Part shown: one piece after another, positions 1-10,057 of the stretch
Position numbering within the stretch: position 1 is the first letter of the stretch
Layout: every line of letters starts with the position of its first letter
DNA from: Phyto melanocephala
Lineage: Eukaryota > Arthropoda > Insecta > Diptera > Rhinophoridae
Length of the DNA stretch: 64,000 nt
Reading direction: 5' to 3'
Assembly: GCA_941918925.1 (NCBI GenBank)
Contig: OW799236.1
Span: forward strand, 106,532,562-106,596,561
Made by a program: the position numbers and the translations under genes
The notes under the pieces: model-generated
The model's database searches: none
What the model was told of the DNA's origin: nothing
Seen by the model: the letters and a program-made list of their open reading frames with translations, nothing else

Positions 1-427
1 TTTTTCTGAAACTTTGCACATATATCGAGCTGTCATGACTAAATAATTTCATGATAAGAAAAGTGGGCGGGGCCACGCCCATAAAAAAGTTTAAATTTTG
101 AGGTACTTGCACTGTACCGATTTTTCTGACACTTTGCACACATACTAAGCTGTCATGACTAAATAATTTCGTGATTAGAAAAGTGGGCAGTGCCACGCCC
201 ATAAAAAAAAGGTATCATTTTGAGGTACTTGCACTGGACCGATTATTCTGAAACTTTGCACACATATTGAGCTGTTATGACTTTGCAATTTCGTGATTAG
301 AAAAGTGGGCAGTGCTACGCCCATAAAAAAATTATAATTTTTAGGTTTTTGCACTTGATATTCAATTAAAATTCAGAATGCATTTCGATTCGTTAAGAGG
401 CGTAGCAACGCGCGCCGGGTTTGGCTA
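1..427 (+). mobile_element. Helitron 3' portion with three ~120-bp minisatellite units
   Basis: Three tandem units of about 120 bp, each with a GTGGGC..GCCCA core (near 63, 183 and 305), run into a unique tail. The tail has a GC-rich hairpin (GGCG...CGCC, about 399-416) and ends in CTAG at 424-427 followed by T. A hairpin a few bases before CTRR, with insertion before T, is the known 3' signature of Helitrons. The same units and tail recur at 62720-63525. The 5' end lies outside the window and there is no coding capacity. Confidence 0.72.
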
Positions 428-430
428 GTA

Positions 431-1060
431 TTTAATAATTTTAAAATTGTTTTTAGGAAATTCCGATTGAAAAATTAAAATATGCCAATGCTTTGTTTGA
501 CAGGAAAAGCTGTACTCTAGATTTTAATTTCATTTGTGTTTAACTCTTATTTCCAAATTTACGAAATATATTAAATAAAGTTAAATTTTAATGTGAATCA
601 TTTTTATATAGAAAAAGTTCGAATAAAATATAAATATATAATTAAATAAAGTTATTAAAACAAGTGTTGAAAGTGACTATATAAAATAAAATTGGAAACA
701 AAATTTAAAAACTGTTCTTTTAAAATGCTTTCCTGTGTGTTACATTGTTTTCACGGTTACATTAGACGACAAAATTAACGTAACTGGCAAACAAAAATTC
801 TACAACATATGAAGATTTAAGGTAAAACTTTTCTATAATTTGCATAAGATCCTTGGCAGATTACTTATATTTACATTTTCATACAAAAATCTTAAAAATA
901 AATGTAATAAATTTAAAAAACCTTCTCCTGTAAAATTTGGTTTTTTGCTTTACGTTATTTTTGCGGTTAAGGATTGATTTGTTATATTAGCTGAGAATTT
1001 TTTTTTAAATATTTTTAATTAAATTGTGATGTGTGAAACTGCAACTAAATAGTAATTGCC
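431..1060. other. AT-rich sequence, nothing recognised
   Basis: Long A/T runs with stops in all frames. I see no domain, repeat unit or RNA gene. Confidence 0.5.
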
Positions 1061-1062
1061 TT

Positions 1063-1166
1063 ATTCATAAAAATTATTAGAGATTAACAAAGGGTTTATA
1101 AAGCCGTTTTTCTATGGAAATTTGACTTACAAACCTTTTATAAATCTGTTTTAATTTTTATGAATT
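1063..1166. repeat. Imperfect palindrome, dispersed foldback family
   Basis: The left arm TTCATAAAAATTATTAGAGA pairs imperfectly with the right arm near 1135-1163, which ends AATTTTTATGAATTAGA. The same end and similar internal TTATAAA words recur at 44428-44558. This suggests a short non-coding foldback (MITE-like) family. Confidence 0.4.
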
Positions 1167-1169
1167 AGA

Positions 1170-1810
1170 CTGTAAGAATATAACAAGTTGAAACACTAAT
1201 GAATATGTTATTTTTATCAACAAAAATTCAACCATAAAATTTGTAGCAATTTTAAGCTGGTAAAAATTGACAATACAGACTAGAAATATTAACACAGTAT
1301 ATACCCTCCATATATTATCAATGATGCAATAAAATAGGCTCAACAAAAGAGACATCAAAACAAAACAGTATAGCAACAATAAAAACAACAATTTAAAAAG
1401 AGATATAGTTTCTGTTTTTACAAGTATAATACCCTTTGACTGCATTGATACGAACAAAAAAAGTGGAAGAGTAACAACCAGCAGGAAAAACTAAATGCAA
1501 CAAAAAACTTAGAATCATACATACAGCAGCACTAAAGAATTTTGATGCCACAATGGGCTTTAACATTAAGAAACATTTAGTTTAATAAATTTTTTATTAA
1601 AGAAAATTAATCATATACATTTTATATTTATATAAATTGTTAACAAATCTTATTTTTTATAATTTTTTTGACATATTAATGGCTCAATATAAAAAATGAG
1701 TGTTTCGATTTTTTTAAAAATTGCGTTTTTAACGTTTTCTAATCGTCCACTAATAAAGACATTACATCATAAAAAATTTCGTAAGCCATTTTTGAACATA
1801 GTGGATTTCT
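1170..1810. other. AT-rich sequence, no supported gene
   Basis: A hydrophobic 99-codon reverse-strand frame lies at 1158-1457. It has no recognisable motif and its composition is what AT-rich DNA gives by chance, so I do not call it a gene. Confidence 0.45.
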
Positions 1811-1814
1811 AGCG

Positions 1815-1970
1815 ACATAAAAAAGGATCTCATTAATTAAAGTTTAAATAAGTTTTTTCCTTCTCCCAGAGAGTAATAGAAAATCATCGCCCACATAAAA
1901 AAGGACCTCATTAATTAAGGTTTAAATAAGTTTTTTCCTTTTCCTAGAGAGTAATAGAAAATCATCGTCC
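1815..1970. repeat. Two-unit direct repeat, 78 bp
   Basis: Two adjacent units read ACATAAAAAAGGAYCTCATT at their starts and AGAGAGTAATAGAAAATCAT near their ends. They differ at only a few positions, so the duplication is recent relative to its surroundings. No coding function is visible. Confidence 0.7.
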
Positions 1971-2051
1971 AATTTACTTGATCATTATATTAAAAAGTTG
2001 TCTTGAGCTTGCGATCATTATTTGCTTTTTTTTTTACAAAAAATTCATTAT

Positions 2052-2192
2052 TAACCAATATTTCTCTGCCAAACAATGGGTAGCTTCTTCAGGGTAAATA
2101 TACAAAAATATATTTATATTTTTTGATATTTGTATGTCTACCTTAAAGAAGACACCCATTGTTTGGTTGCGAAATATTGCTGTTAATAAAGA
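2052..2192. repeat. Long imperfect hairpin
   Basis: The left arm contains CCAAACAATGGGTAGCTTCT and the right arm contains its near-complement AGAAGACACCCATTGTTTGG. About 55-60 bp pair on each side of a short AT-rich loop near 2115. It would fold as a stem-loop in single strand and may be a foldback transposon remnant. No protein is encoded. Confidence 0.6.
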
Positions 2193-2520
2193 ATGATCTC
2201 AGGAAAACAAACAAAATAGTAGTAGAAAATCGAAAAAAATATATTAAGTGATATACAATATTTTTTATTATTTTTTTTTTGACTGGAATTTTTTTTTTTT
2301 TTTTTTTTTGTTTACTATTTAAAATATATTTTTAATTTTTTGTAGAATTTACATATAGTTATGTATTTTTTACATTTTTCATCCACTAAGAATTTAAAAT
2401 CTATTTAATAGAAAAATTTTTATTAAAGCCAAAACTTGTAGATATTTTAGTTTTGAACCAAATTCCAGAAAACTTTAAAATTTTTTATTTATTTTTTATT
2501 TTTAAGGGCAATGTTTTTTC
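2193..2520. other. Homopolymer-rich AT spacer
   Basis: It contains two long T tracts (about 2267-2280 and 2290-2309). Nothing else is recognised. Confidence 0.5.
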
Positions 2521-2559
2521 GATATTAATTATGGCTTTAAACTTTATTTCCTTAGGATT

Positions 2560-3440
2560 TTTTACTTACAAAAAAATTAATTTTAGTGTGCCATCTGGAA
2601 GCATGCAAAAATAGTCCGAATACCTTAATCCAACACTAAGTTTTGGCCAATTGCTTTTTTTTTTGTCTAAGGTTCTTAACAGGATTCTGCATTTACAAAT
2701 AAGCACTGTTATTAAAAAAAATACTCTTTTGTTTATTAGAAAATCTGGCTATTTTACGAATTGCAGTTGTACTACAGCACAAGTTGATGTCACTTAAAAT
2801 GGCCATACTTCGTTTCTGGTTCTTCTTGATCATTCTGAGGCTTTCGAAACTGTTGATCATGCTTATTTTAATATGAAAACTCATGATCTTCTTTATCTTT
2901 TCTTCAACATCTGCAAAACTTTTATCTTACCACAGGAGTGCCTCAAGCATAAATTATGGTACTTCTGCTAATTTTTCCTGTATATTAACGATTTGCCTAC
3001 ACATTGGCCGACACAGTTTTATACTTCCCTCAAAATCCGTAGTATTATTTAAAAATCTTATTTAATCCCTGACCTAATGAATGGCTGCGAACTTTTTGGT
3101 AATTGTGACATGGCAGGTATTCGTAAACTTAATGTGGTTTTTAACAACATCTTCAGATATGTGTTCGCACTAAGAAGACTTGATTGCACTTCTTCCTTTG
3201 CCAAATTACTTCTGGAGGTCTCCATCGACAACTTTTTCAAGATTCAAGTTCTTCCTCTGACTCAGAAAATAACATTTACTCAAACGCCTTCCTATTTGCA
3301 TTACAACCTACTTTTTGCCAGATCTCTAAGAGTCGGAAGGCTCACTGCACCTAGGCTAAGGCATCTTGTATCTGAATTGCAGTTTTGCGTTCAATGTACT
3401 CGTTTTTGGAATTCTCCGTCACCAAACCAATAAGCTAATA
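2560..3440 (+). pseudogene. Dead LINE reverse transcriptase, copy 1 of a tandem duplication
   Basis: Broken pieces of a non-LTR retrotransposon reverse transcriptase can be read in shifting frames. Around 2720-2760 there is an LFxRKSG stretch. Around 2815-2870 there is LLDHSEAFETVDHA, the palm block with the first catalytic Asp. Around 2930-3000 there is a GVPQ-like block followed by YINDLPT. At 3077-3430 an open 118-codon frame gives the C-terminal region (GCELFGNCDMAGIRKLNVVF, then IFRYVFALRRLD, then PSYLHYNLLFARSLR). The YADD block expected between these is missing, so copy 1 has an internal deletion. Clade is Jockey/CR1-like by motif. The last 360 bp look open only because the frame happens to survive. 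Confidence 0.72.
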
Positions 3441-3459
3441 GCAAAGTAAATCGATATTA

Positions 3460-4370
3460 CTTAGTTATGGCTTTAAAGTTTATTTCCCTTAGATTCTTTA
3501 TTTATAAAGAAATTAAATTTTAGTCTGTCAACTGGAAGCCTCAATACCTAAATCCCACACTGAGTTTCAGTCAATTGCTATTTTATGTTTTCTGTCTAAG
3601 GTTCTTAACCGGCTTCTGCATTTACAAGTAAGCACTTTTATTGAAAAAAATACCCTTTTGTTTGTTAGAAAATCTGGAGAATCGCAGTTTTACTACAGCA
3701 CTATTAAATGTCAAAATCTTAGTAACGGCCAAAAAGTCGTTTTTGGTTCTTCTTGATCATTCTAAGGCTTTCGAAACTGTGGATCATGCAATTTAATATG
3801 GAAATTCAAGCTCTTCTTTAAAAAATTCTTGTATCCCCTTCATCTCGCCAAAGGAGTGCCTCAAGGATCGATTATTGCACCTTTGTTATTTTCTATGTCT
3901 GTTAACGATTTGCCTTAACAGATATCCTTTAAAAAATAACATTTTTTTGCTGATGACTTACAGCTTTATTTAAATAGCTTGTACATATAAGTCATTCTAA
4001 TGTTGATAAGCTAAGAAGAATTCACCTTTGGGCGACTGCAAATGCTCTCTGCCTGAATCCTATTAAATAAAAATGTCTTGTTGTTCACAATAAAAGATTT
4101 GTGACAACTATAAGTGATGACATTATGATAAATGCCGCTAAGATTCAAGATTCAAGTTTTTAAAATTCAAGTTCTTCTTCTGACTCAGAAAATAATATTT
4201 GTTCAAACGCCTTCCTATTTGCATGACAACCTACTTTTTGCCAGATCGCTAAGGGACAGAAGGCTAATTACACCTAGTCTAGTATTTAAATGGCAGTATT
4301 GCGTTCAAAGTACTCGTTTTTTGAATTATTCGCTACCAAACCAACAAGTTAATAGCAACATTAATAGCTT
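3460..4370 (+). pseudogene. Dead LINE reverse transcriptase, copy 2 of a tandem duplication
   Basis: This repeats copy 1 at an offset of about 930 bp, with shared landmarks TTATGGCTTTAAA, TTCTTGATCATTCT and CTCAAACGCCTTCCTATTTG. It reads IPKSHTEFQSIAI, LSKVLNRLLHLQVSTFIEKN, LLDHSKAFETVDHA, GVPQGSIIAPLLF and FADDLQLY (near 3947-3970), then NPIK. It therefore keeps the YADD-equivalent box that copy 1 lost. It lacks the GNCDMAG...EVSIDNFF segment that copy 1 keeps. Multiple stops and frameshifts make it non-functional. Confidence 0.72.
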
Positions 4371-4502
4371 TGGGAAATTTCTTGTTCATTTTTTTCTTAT
4401 AATTGAATATATTTTAATGTATTTGCAAAATGTATTAATGTATTTTTCAATATTATTTTGTTACTTTTTTTGTCAGTAATTTTGTTTCTTTTTATATAAC
4501 TA

Positions 4503-5083
4503 CTAGCTGACCCAGCAAACGTTGTTTTGCCACATAAATTGTTTCTAGGAAATAGTTTTTTACATTAAAAAAAAACATAAACCATATGTGTTTGACGGTA
4601 TTCAGATCTTTCTTACTTTAAAATTTCATTGAAGTCGTTACGATATTTTAGTGAGGCATAAGTTGTCCCTTGAGGTGAGTCACCCTAAATTTTTAGGAGT
4701 TTGAAAAATAAATGTTGACCGATTCTTAAGCGTTTATTTCTGCATTGGCTGGACTATAAATTATGTACAATTTGAAGAAAAATACTAAGAACTATATCGA
4801 TGTAAGTACATAATTAAAAAAAGTGGGCGTTAAAGTAGGCGTGGTAAAAAAGTTATCCTATTAACCATACAAGAGTCTTAGTTATATTATGTGAAACTTT
4901 CAAGAAGTTCGGTCCAGCAGTCTGGGCTATCTGAGGTGGCGTAAAAAAGGCGTGGCGTTGAGGGGTATAAAAAATAAATGTTAACCGATTCCCAGACCTA
5001 CCCAATATGCACACAAAATTTCATGGGAATCGGTCGAGCCATTTCGGAGGAGTTTAATCACAAACACCACGACACGAGAATTT
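4503..5083 (-). mobile_element. Non-autonomous Helitron-like element
   Basis: Read on the minus strand, the 3' end has a GCAAA...TTTGC hairpin, then TGGGTCAG and CTAG at 4506-4503, followed by host T. This is the Helitron 3' signature. The 5' side on the minus strand begins near TTCTCGTGTCGTGGTGTTTG (about 5083). It carries the CTCGACCGATTCCCATGAAA block and GTGGGCG / AGGCGTGG words also found in other Helitrons here. No Rep/helicase is encoded. The 5' boundary is approximate. Confidence 0.6.
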
Positions 5084-5095
5084 AATATATTATAT

Positions 5096-6620
5096 TATTA
5101 CACAATGAAAAAAAAACAACTCCCAACCCATAGTGTCTGGTGTGTTGAACATTATTGTCATTTGAGTCGCTCTGATTTTTGACAAGAATAAATTAGCCAA
5201 TATAAAGCCAAACGACAAACAAATAAATAAAACAACATTGAAATGTTGAAACAACTGCAACGATAACAGCAAATTATTTGTTGTTATCAATTCATGACAC
5301 ACAAAAGCAGGCAAACAATTGCACACATATACGCACCCCATCTAAATAAACTTTCCTATCAACACATTGAAACACATTGAAACATTAAGTAAACAAATAA
5401 AGGGCAATACAAATACACTGATACAAACAAAACAAATGATACGAATTGTATAAATACACATGAGTAATATAAATGCATGCATACAAATGCATCAGGTTTT
5501 GTTTTAGATTGTGTTTTTTTTTTTGCTGTCCTTCACATGTCCTGTTGTTGTCGTGAATGTTGTTAATACATACAAACATACAGAAGTATGTGTTTTGTGT
5601 GTGTTTATCTTTTCTATTTCTTTTTTTTTTTTGCAACGGAAGTGAACAAACAACTTTGCAAATCTAAAAATTTCAATAAAATTTACGTTTGACTTAAGCT
5701 TTTGTCATTGTATTGATGCAAACTTCCTGCATTGACAGCAGGACTAAAATTCGTATACGAAAGTGTTAATACATAGTCAAAATGTTGACTGTGTTGGCAG
5801 ATCAAATGTAAGTATTTGAGTGTATAAATGTATTTAGTTTATTTTTTTTAGCAGTACATTCAGTAAACATTGTTTCACTATACAAACATTTGTGTTTTTA
5901 ATATAAAAGTAAAATGTGTGTTTTGATTTACTCACACATATTCAAGCATGCACATAAATATATGAACACGTGCAAGCAAACAATGTGTGCAAAAATATAC
6001 ATACACTTAGATCAGTTGAACGTATTTGTAAATATTATTTAAAACTTCTTAAAGTGAGGAGAACAACTGTAGTCGGCCCGCAACTAAAGTATATTTGAAC
6101 CAAAATTTGAATTAGATTTTCTCTAAGACTGAGCTTAAATTTAACAATAACTTTACAAAAATAAAAACTAATAAATGAACTCATGCATTTTCTGCTTTTA
6201 TTTCATTCTCACTGTATCTATATGTTTTTGTTTACTTTTTTATTCCTACAATTTTGTGTGTGTTAGTTTATGTGGTGCATCAGGTTATATAAGTTTCATG
6301 TGCAATAAGCTAAATAATATTGTTGTTTTTTCTAGTTTTTTCGACTTTTGTTCAAATTTAACACAAAATGTTGTTTTTGGGTATTTTTATTTAAAAATAT
6401 TTTTATGAAAATCTAAAAATAACTTAACAAAATATTGATTATCTCGCATGCATACATAAATCTACACAGAAAAAAGTTTACACTTTAGTGTATTCAAATA
6501 ATGAAACATTTTTGAATGTTTTGTTTTATTTTAAATTTAGAATTTATAAGAAATATTCAATGTTTTATAGCAAAGAAAAAAAACCAAAAAAGGAAATTTA
6601 TTTATGTGATGAAAATCATT
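5096..6620. other. Non-coding AT-rich sequence with CA-rich words
   Basis: ACACA/ATACA-rich DNA typical of fly introns and intergenic regions. Short hydrophobic frames (for example 6175-6408 and 6488-6724) have no motif or support. CTACACAGAAAAAAG near 6472 resembles the end sequence at 42261 and 56606. Confidence 0.45.
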
Positions 6621-6625
6621 GTTTT

Positions 6626-7173
6626 ATATCTGTGGTTTTCAGGGGCAACCACGTATGTCTTAAAATCAAATCTTTCAGGAGAGCAACAAAACCGTTTTAT
6701 ATAAAACAACGGGTTAGATATTGAACTTTTTAAACTTTTTTTTTACCATTCATGTCAATAACGATTTTAAAATTTTCATGTATTTTCAGACAAATATCAT
6801 TAGCGAATACCAAAATAAACAAAGTGGTACGAAGACTAAATGTGTGTGCAGATAAACTGAAAAATTATAAGAAAATAACTTTCAAATGTGAAATAGAAGA
6901 GAAATAACAACGCATGTGGTTGTGTGTTTTTTAAAAAAATTAAATAATTTGCCATTAAGCACACGTAAGTCAACATACTGCGTTGGTGTTAAACGCTCTT
7001 TGAATATATATAGAAGTTACGTTGTTATGTCTTTAAAAAAATAGGATTAAGTCCATTTTATTTCAGAAAATTTTAAAACCCAGTAAAGGGTGCTTAAAAC
7101 CAAGCAATATGGCATTATTAACTCAAAATCGTAAAAAAGAACATACGCGGTTGTCCATGAAAACCACAGATAT
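6626..7173. repeat. 33-bp inverted repeats enclosing ~480 bp
   Basis: 6626-6658 (ATATCTGTGGTTTTCAGGGG...) and the reverse complement of 7141-7173 match at about 29 of 33 positions. The enclosed DNA has no coding frame of note. The arrangement is consistent with a non-autonomous DNA transposon or a foldback. No target-site duplication was identified. Confidence 0.5.
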
Positions 7174-7189
7174 TACATGTAGGTTAAAC

Positions 7190-7925
7190 AGGCTAATGAT
7201 TGGGAACCATCACACTTGGTTCCACGAATGATCCCTTTGTGCACTTTAAAACCAACCCGATGCATAAGGCAGCACATATCTTCTTAACATTAATATGAGA
7301 TAAACTTGCCAGATCTTATAGAGAATTTTTTTTATTGATAACAGGCTTTAAGTCTCGTCAACGATGGGTAATTACAGGAAAGAAAAATTATGTTGCATAG
7401 TTTCAAGTTCCTCCCCGTCCTTACAACTTCTGTAAGAACTTCCTCCTGGCGAAGACATAGTGTCCAGTGAAATCTAAGCCATAAAATTGGTAGCTAGAGA
7501 GTTTAGTAAGTGCCCTCGTTCCGCAGTCGTTTATTTACCACCCGTCTTTCTGGCTATTTTACAAGAAGCAGTCTCAACTCGCTGTCTAACCTTATCAGAC
7601 TTTTAAAATTCTTTTTTGACCAGTGTATTGCAGGATAAAAGTATTGAACCAATGAATGGGTCAAACTCCCCCGAGTCGAGAAGAAATTTATAGAAATCCA
7701 TCACTTGTCCGTCCGCGATACGGTTTCCTGACACTCTTGAGTGGCCAGGTACCCACCTTCAATTCAGCAGTGACATTTTTTGCCATCTTATTCATTCTAA
7801 AATCAAAATGAAGGTTAAATAAATACCCGCTAGTGATTTAATAGCAGCCTAATTGTCAATTAGGTTACATATACGGATGTAATCCTGTAGTATCTCAGCC
7901 AGTTTACTGTTCTTCTGATAGCCTA
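7190..7925 (-). pseudogene. LINE RNase H domain and C-terminal tail, degraded
   Basis: Minus-strand translation gives DNQAAIKSLAG (near 7830), then WVPGHSRVSGNRIADGQV (near 7755-7705) in one frame. This is the RNase H WVPGHxxxxGNxxAD block seen in I/LOA/R1/Jockey-superfamily LINEs. It continues KVRQRVETASCKIARKTGGK, then RSCKDGEELETMQH. The latter matches the C-terminal C-x-x-C...H region where such elements read CRSCxxEEExETxxH. Several stops break the frame, so it is dead. The reverse transcriptase part is not present here. Confidence 0.68.
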
Positions 7926-7950
7926 TTGTAATCCGTTACCCTAAAAAAAA

Positions 7951-8150
7951 GGGTGCCCCGATGGACTAGTCAGCAGTGTGCTGTTTTGCTAGTTTGGGGG
8001 TTGCGGGTTCGATTTTCGCCGGAGACTCTGGACTTGTCTGCTTCTTTTCTATTTTATTCTATTCTTACTTCTATTCAGGTATCACAATGGGATCAATATA
8101 ATGGACCCAAGTGAGCTGCACAACAGCTGCCTGTTCTACCTAACCTAACC
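7951..8150 (+). mobile_element. tRNA-derived SINE, copy A
   Basis: It starts GGGTGCCCCGATGGACTAGT with an A-box-like region (about 7962-7980) and a B box GGTTCGATTTT (8006-8016), as in a tRNA-derived Pol III promoter. The body is TC-rich and the end is a CCTAA-type tail. Flanks TACCCTAAAAAAAA (7937-7950) and TACCCTAAGAAAAG (8151-8164) are a ~14-bp target-site duplication with two differences. Related copies lie at 39893 and, on the minus strand, at 48137-47932. Confidence 0.78.
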
Positions 8151-8164
8151 TACCCTAAGAAAAG

Positions 8165-9190
8165 ATGAAGAACTTACAATCGACCCTCTATTTTCTGATT
8201 TTGGTCTGTCAGTATTAACCTCCAGATGGCCACCCTCTTCATAGAGTGATGTAGATTCTGTGACTGATAAAGTGAATGTTGACAAGAGATAAAGGAGTAG
8301 CGGTGCAAAGTCTATATATCCCGGAATATTTGAAACAAAATCCATATTTCGGGTTTCATGCATTAATAGCGCATAGTCTGATCGTCATACTCAAGACAAA
8401 ATGTTTAGCTATTAGGTCTGCTATTAAGTAGTTCAACATGGAAAGTAGTGTGTATCGTGTGAATAACGCTTATATATATAGTACTGTCCTTTGCAGGACA
8501 TTCTAAAAGAGTTTTCTGTATGTGGAACATGTGACTGCATTCCACTATAGCTTCATACATTAGAATTTGATTTACTTGTTCCAAGCCGATCTGAGAAGTT
8601 TCAAAAAACAATGACAAATTTTTATTATTTCTTTTAACATTCAATGTGATTATTTATAGAAAATTCCTCTTTTTTTCCTCTATTCAAAAATCTTTAAGTG
8701 TTAGAGCATTAAAAGTTAAATTTATCAAAATATATCGTTGATAAATATTTTGTTTGGAAAATTTCATTTCTGTTATCCACTAATTCATAAATATGTGAGT
8801 GTGCATGTGCGAATTTATGTGTGTTTGAGCATCATTGATATTCAATTCACTTTTAGGTTTTTATCAACAAAAAAAAATTTCAATTAAAATACCTGAAAAT
8901 ACTCTATTTGGAAAATATATTTAGTCAAATTGAATAAGTCGAAAAAGTACAAATAAAAAATAAATAAATTAAATTTAATAAGAAAAAATATCGTGGATGC
9001 CATAAGTACTTAAATATATTATTTCAATCATTTAATTAAAATTTGTGTGAGCAAGAAGACTTGTTGTTTTAGGTAAATAATGAGATTCTACTTAAAGTAG
9101 AAATATTTGTCAGAGTTTAATTACAAAAAAATTGTTTTATTTGGCTGCTTAACCCATTAAGGTATCGTCCGAATTTGTTGAAATTTCTCA
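8165..9190. other. Non-coding sequence, nothing recognised
   Basis: Short reverse-strand frames at 8145-8363 and 8405-8644 show no domain. The rest is AT-rich. Confidence 0.4.
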
Positions 9191-9194
9191 ATAA

Positions 9195-9275
9195 TAATGC
9201 TATTTAGTTAAGGGGAGTGATGCTTAGAGCTCCAAACTTTGAACCAAAGAACCTTGGTTTGAATCCCGGCATAGA
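9195..9275 (+). other. tRNA-like sequence, possible SINE head
   Basis: TAGTTAAGGGG (about 9206-9216) fits the A-box consensus, and GGTTTGAATCCCGG (about 9256-9269) fits a B box at a normal distance. No cloverleaf with a good acceptor stem is apparent, so a functional tRNA is unlikely. A different SINE family or an old tRNA pseudogene is possible. Confidence 0.35.
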
Positions 9276-9387
9276 CAAACAAATTTTTATAGCAAGATTC
9301 GAGTTTTTAATTAGGGGCCCTCAGTCACCTACCAGACAAATCTATCCAAAAATAAAAAGGCCCCTGAATTCCAATACACATCTGCAT

Positions 9388-10057
9388 TTTTATACCCTTG
9401 ATACAAAAGTGAAAAAGGGTATATAACACTTTGTCATTCCGTGTGCAATTTCTACAATTTTCATTTCCGATCCCATAAAGTATATATTTTTTTTCTGAAA
9501 GCTTATGAATAGGGAAGTCGATTAAGCATTGTCAGTATGTCCGTCTGTCCGTGATTACGTTGAAATCAACTTTTTGAAGCCCCCGATATTGTCTGGACTC
9601 GCGTTGAGTATTAAAATATCAGAAATATTTGGGAATATTGAAAATCAGAAAAATCGGTACATAAACAACTGAGATATGAGGAAAAAACCAAGACCACCTC
9701 GTTTTTTTCAGAACAACAACATACAAAACATACATACATACAAACGTGGTATACTGGTTAGAGTGAACGTAGCATCGAATCCCAGCTGAGGCAAAACAAA
9801 TTTTTTGTATTTCTTTTTATTTGTTTTTCATATTTTTTTTCAATTTTATTTTATCTTTTTTATTAATTTTTTTATTTTTTTTTTTAAGCATACATACGTA
9901 AACTCAATTTATAATTCTACAATGGTATGTTTTTATATATGTATGTACGTATTTCATATGGGATGAATGGTAATGCAAACAATTGTTATTGCATGACTAT
10001 ACGTTGTAAAGGGTATATAAGATTCGGCACGGCCAAATATAGCACTCTTACTGGTTT
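9388..10057 (+). mobile_element. DINE-1/INE-1-like (Helentron-associated) element
   Basis: It begins TTTTATACCCTTG with an ATACCCTT...AAGGGTAT hairpin, then CCCATAAAGTATATA and a GTCCGTCTGTCCG core (about 9540-9552). It ends GGGTATATAAGATTCGGCAC with a CGGC..GCC hairpin before CTTACTGGTTT. This order (TATACCC start, AAGTATATA, GTCY microsatellite, terminal hairpin, T-rich end) is that of DINE-1/INE-1 and mini-me repeats of Diptera. A tRNA-like stretch near 9745-9800 (TGGTTAGAGTG, then TCGAATCCC) may be a nested SINE. It is non-coding. Confidence 0.75.

Noticed and set aside
1158..1457. 99-codon membrane protein
   Set aside because: Leu/Phe/Ile-rich translation is expected from AT-rich DNA; no homologous motif.
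8130..8155. Telomere-like CCTAA repeats
   Set aside because: Only a few units, forming the 3' tail of the SINE at 7951-8150.
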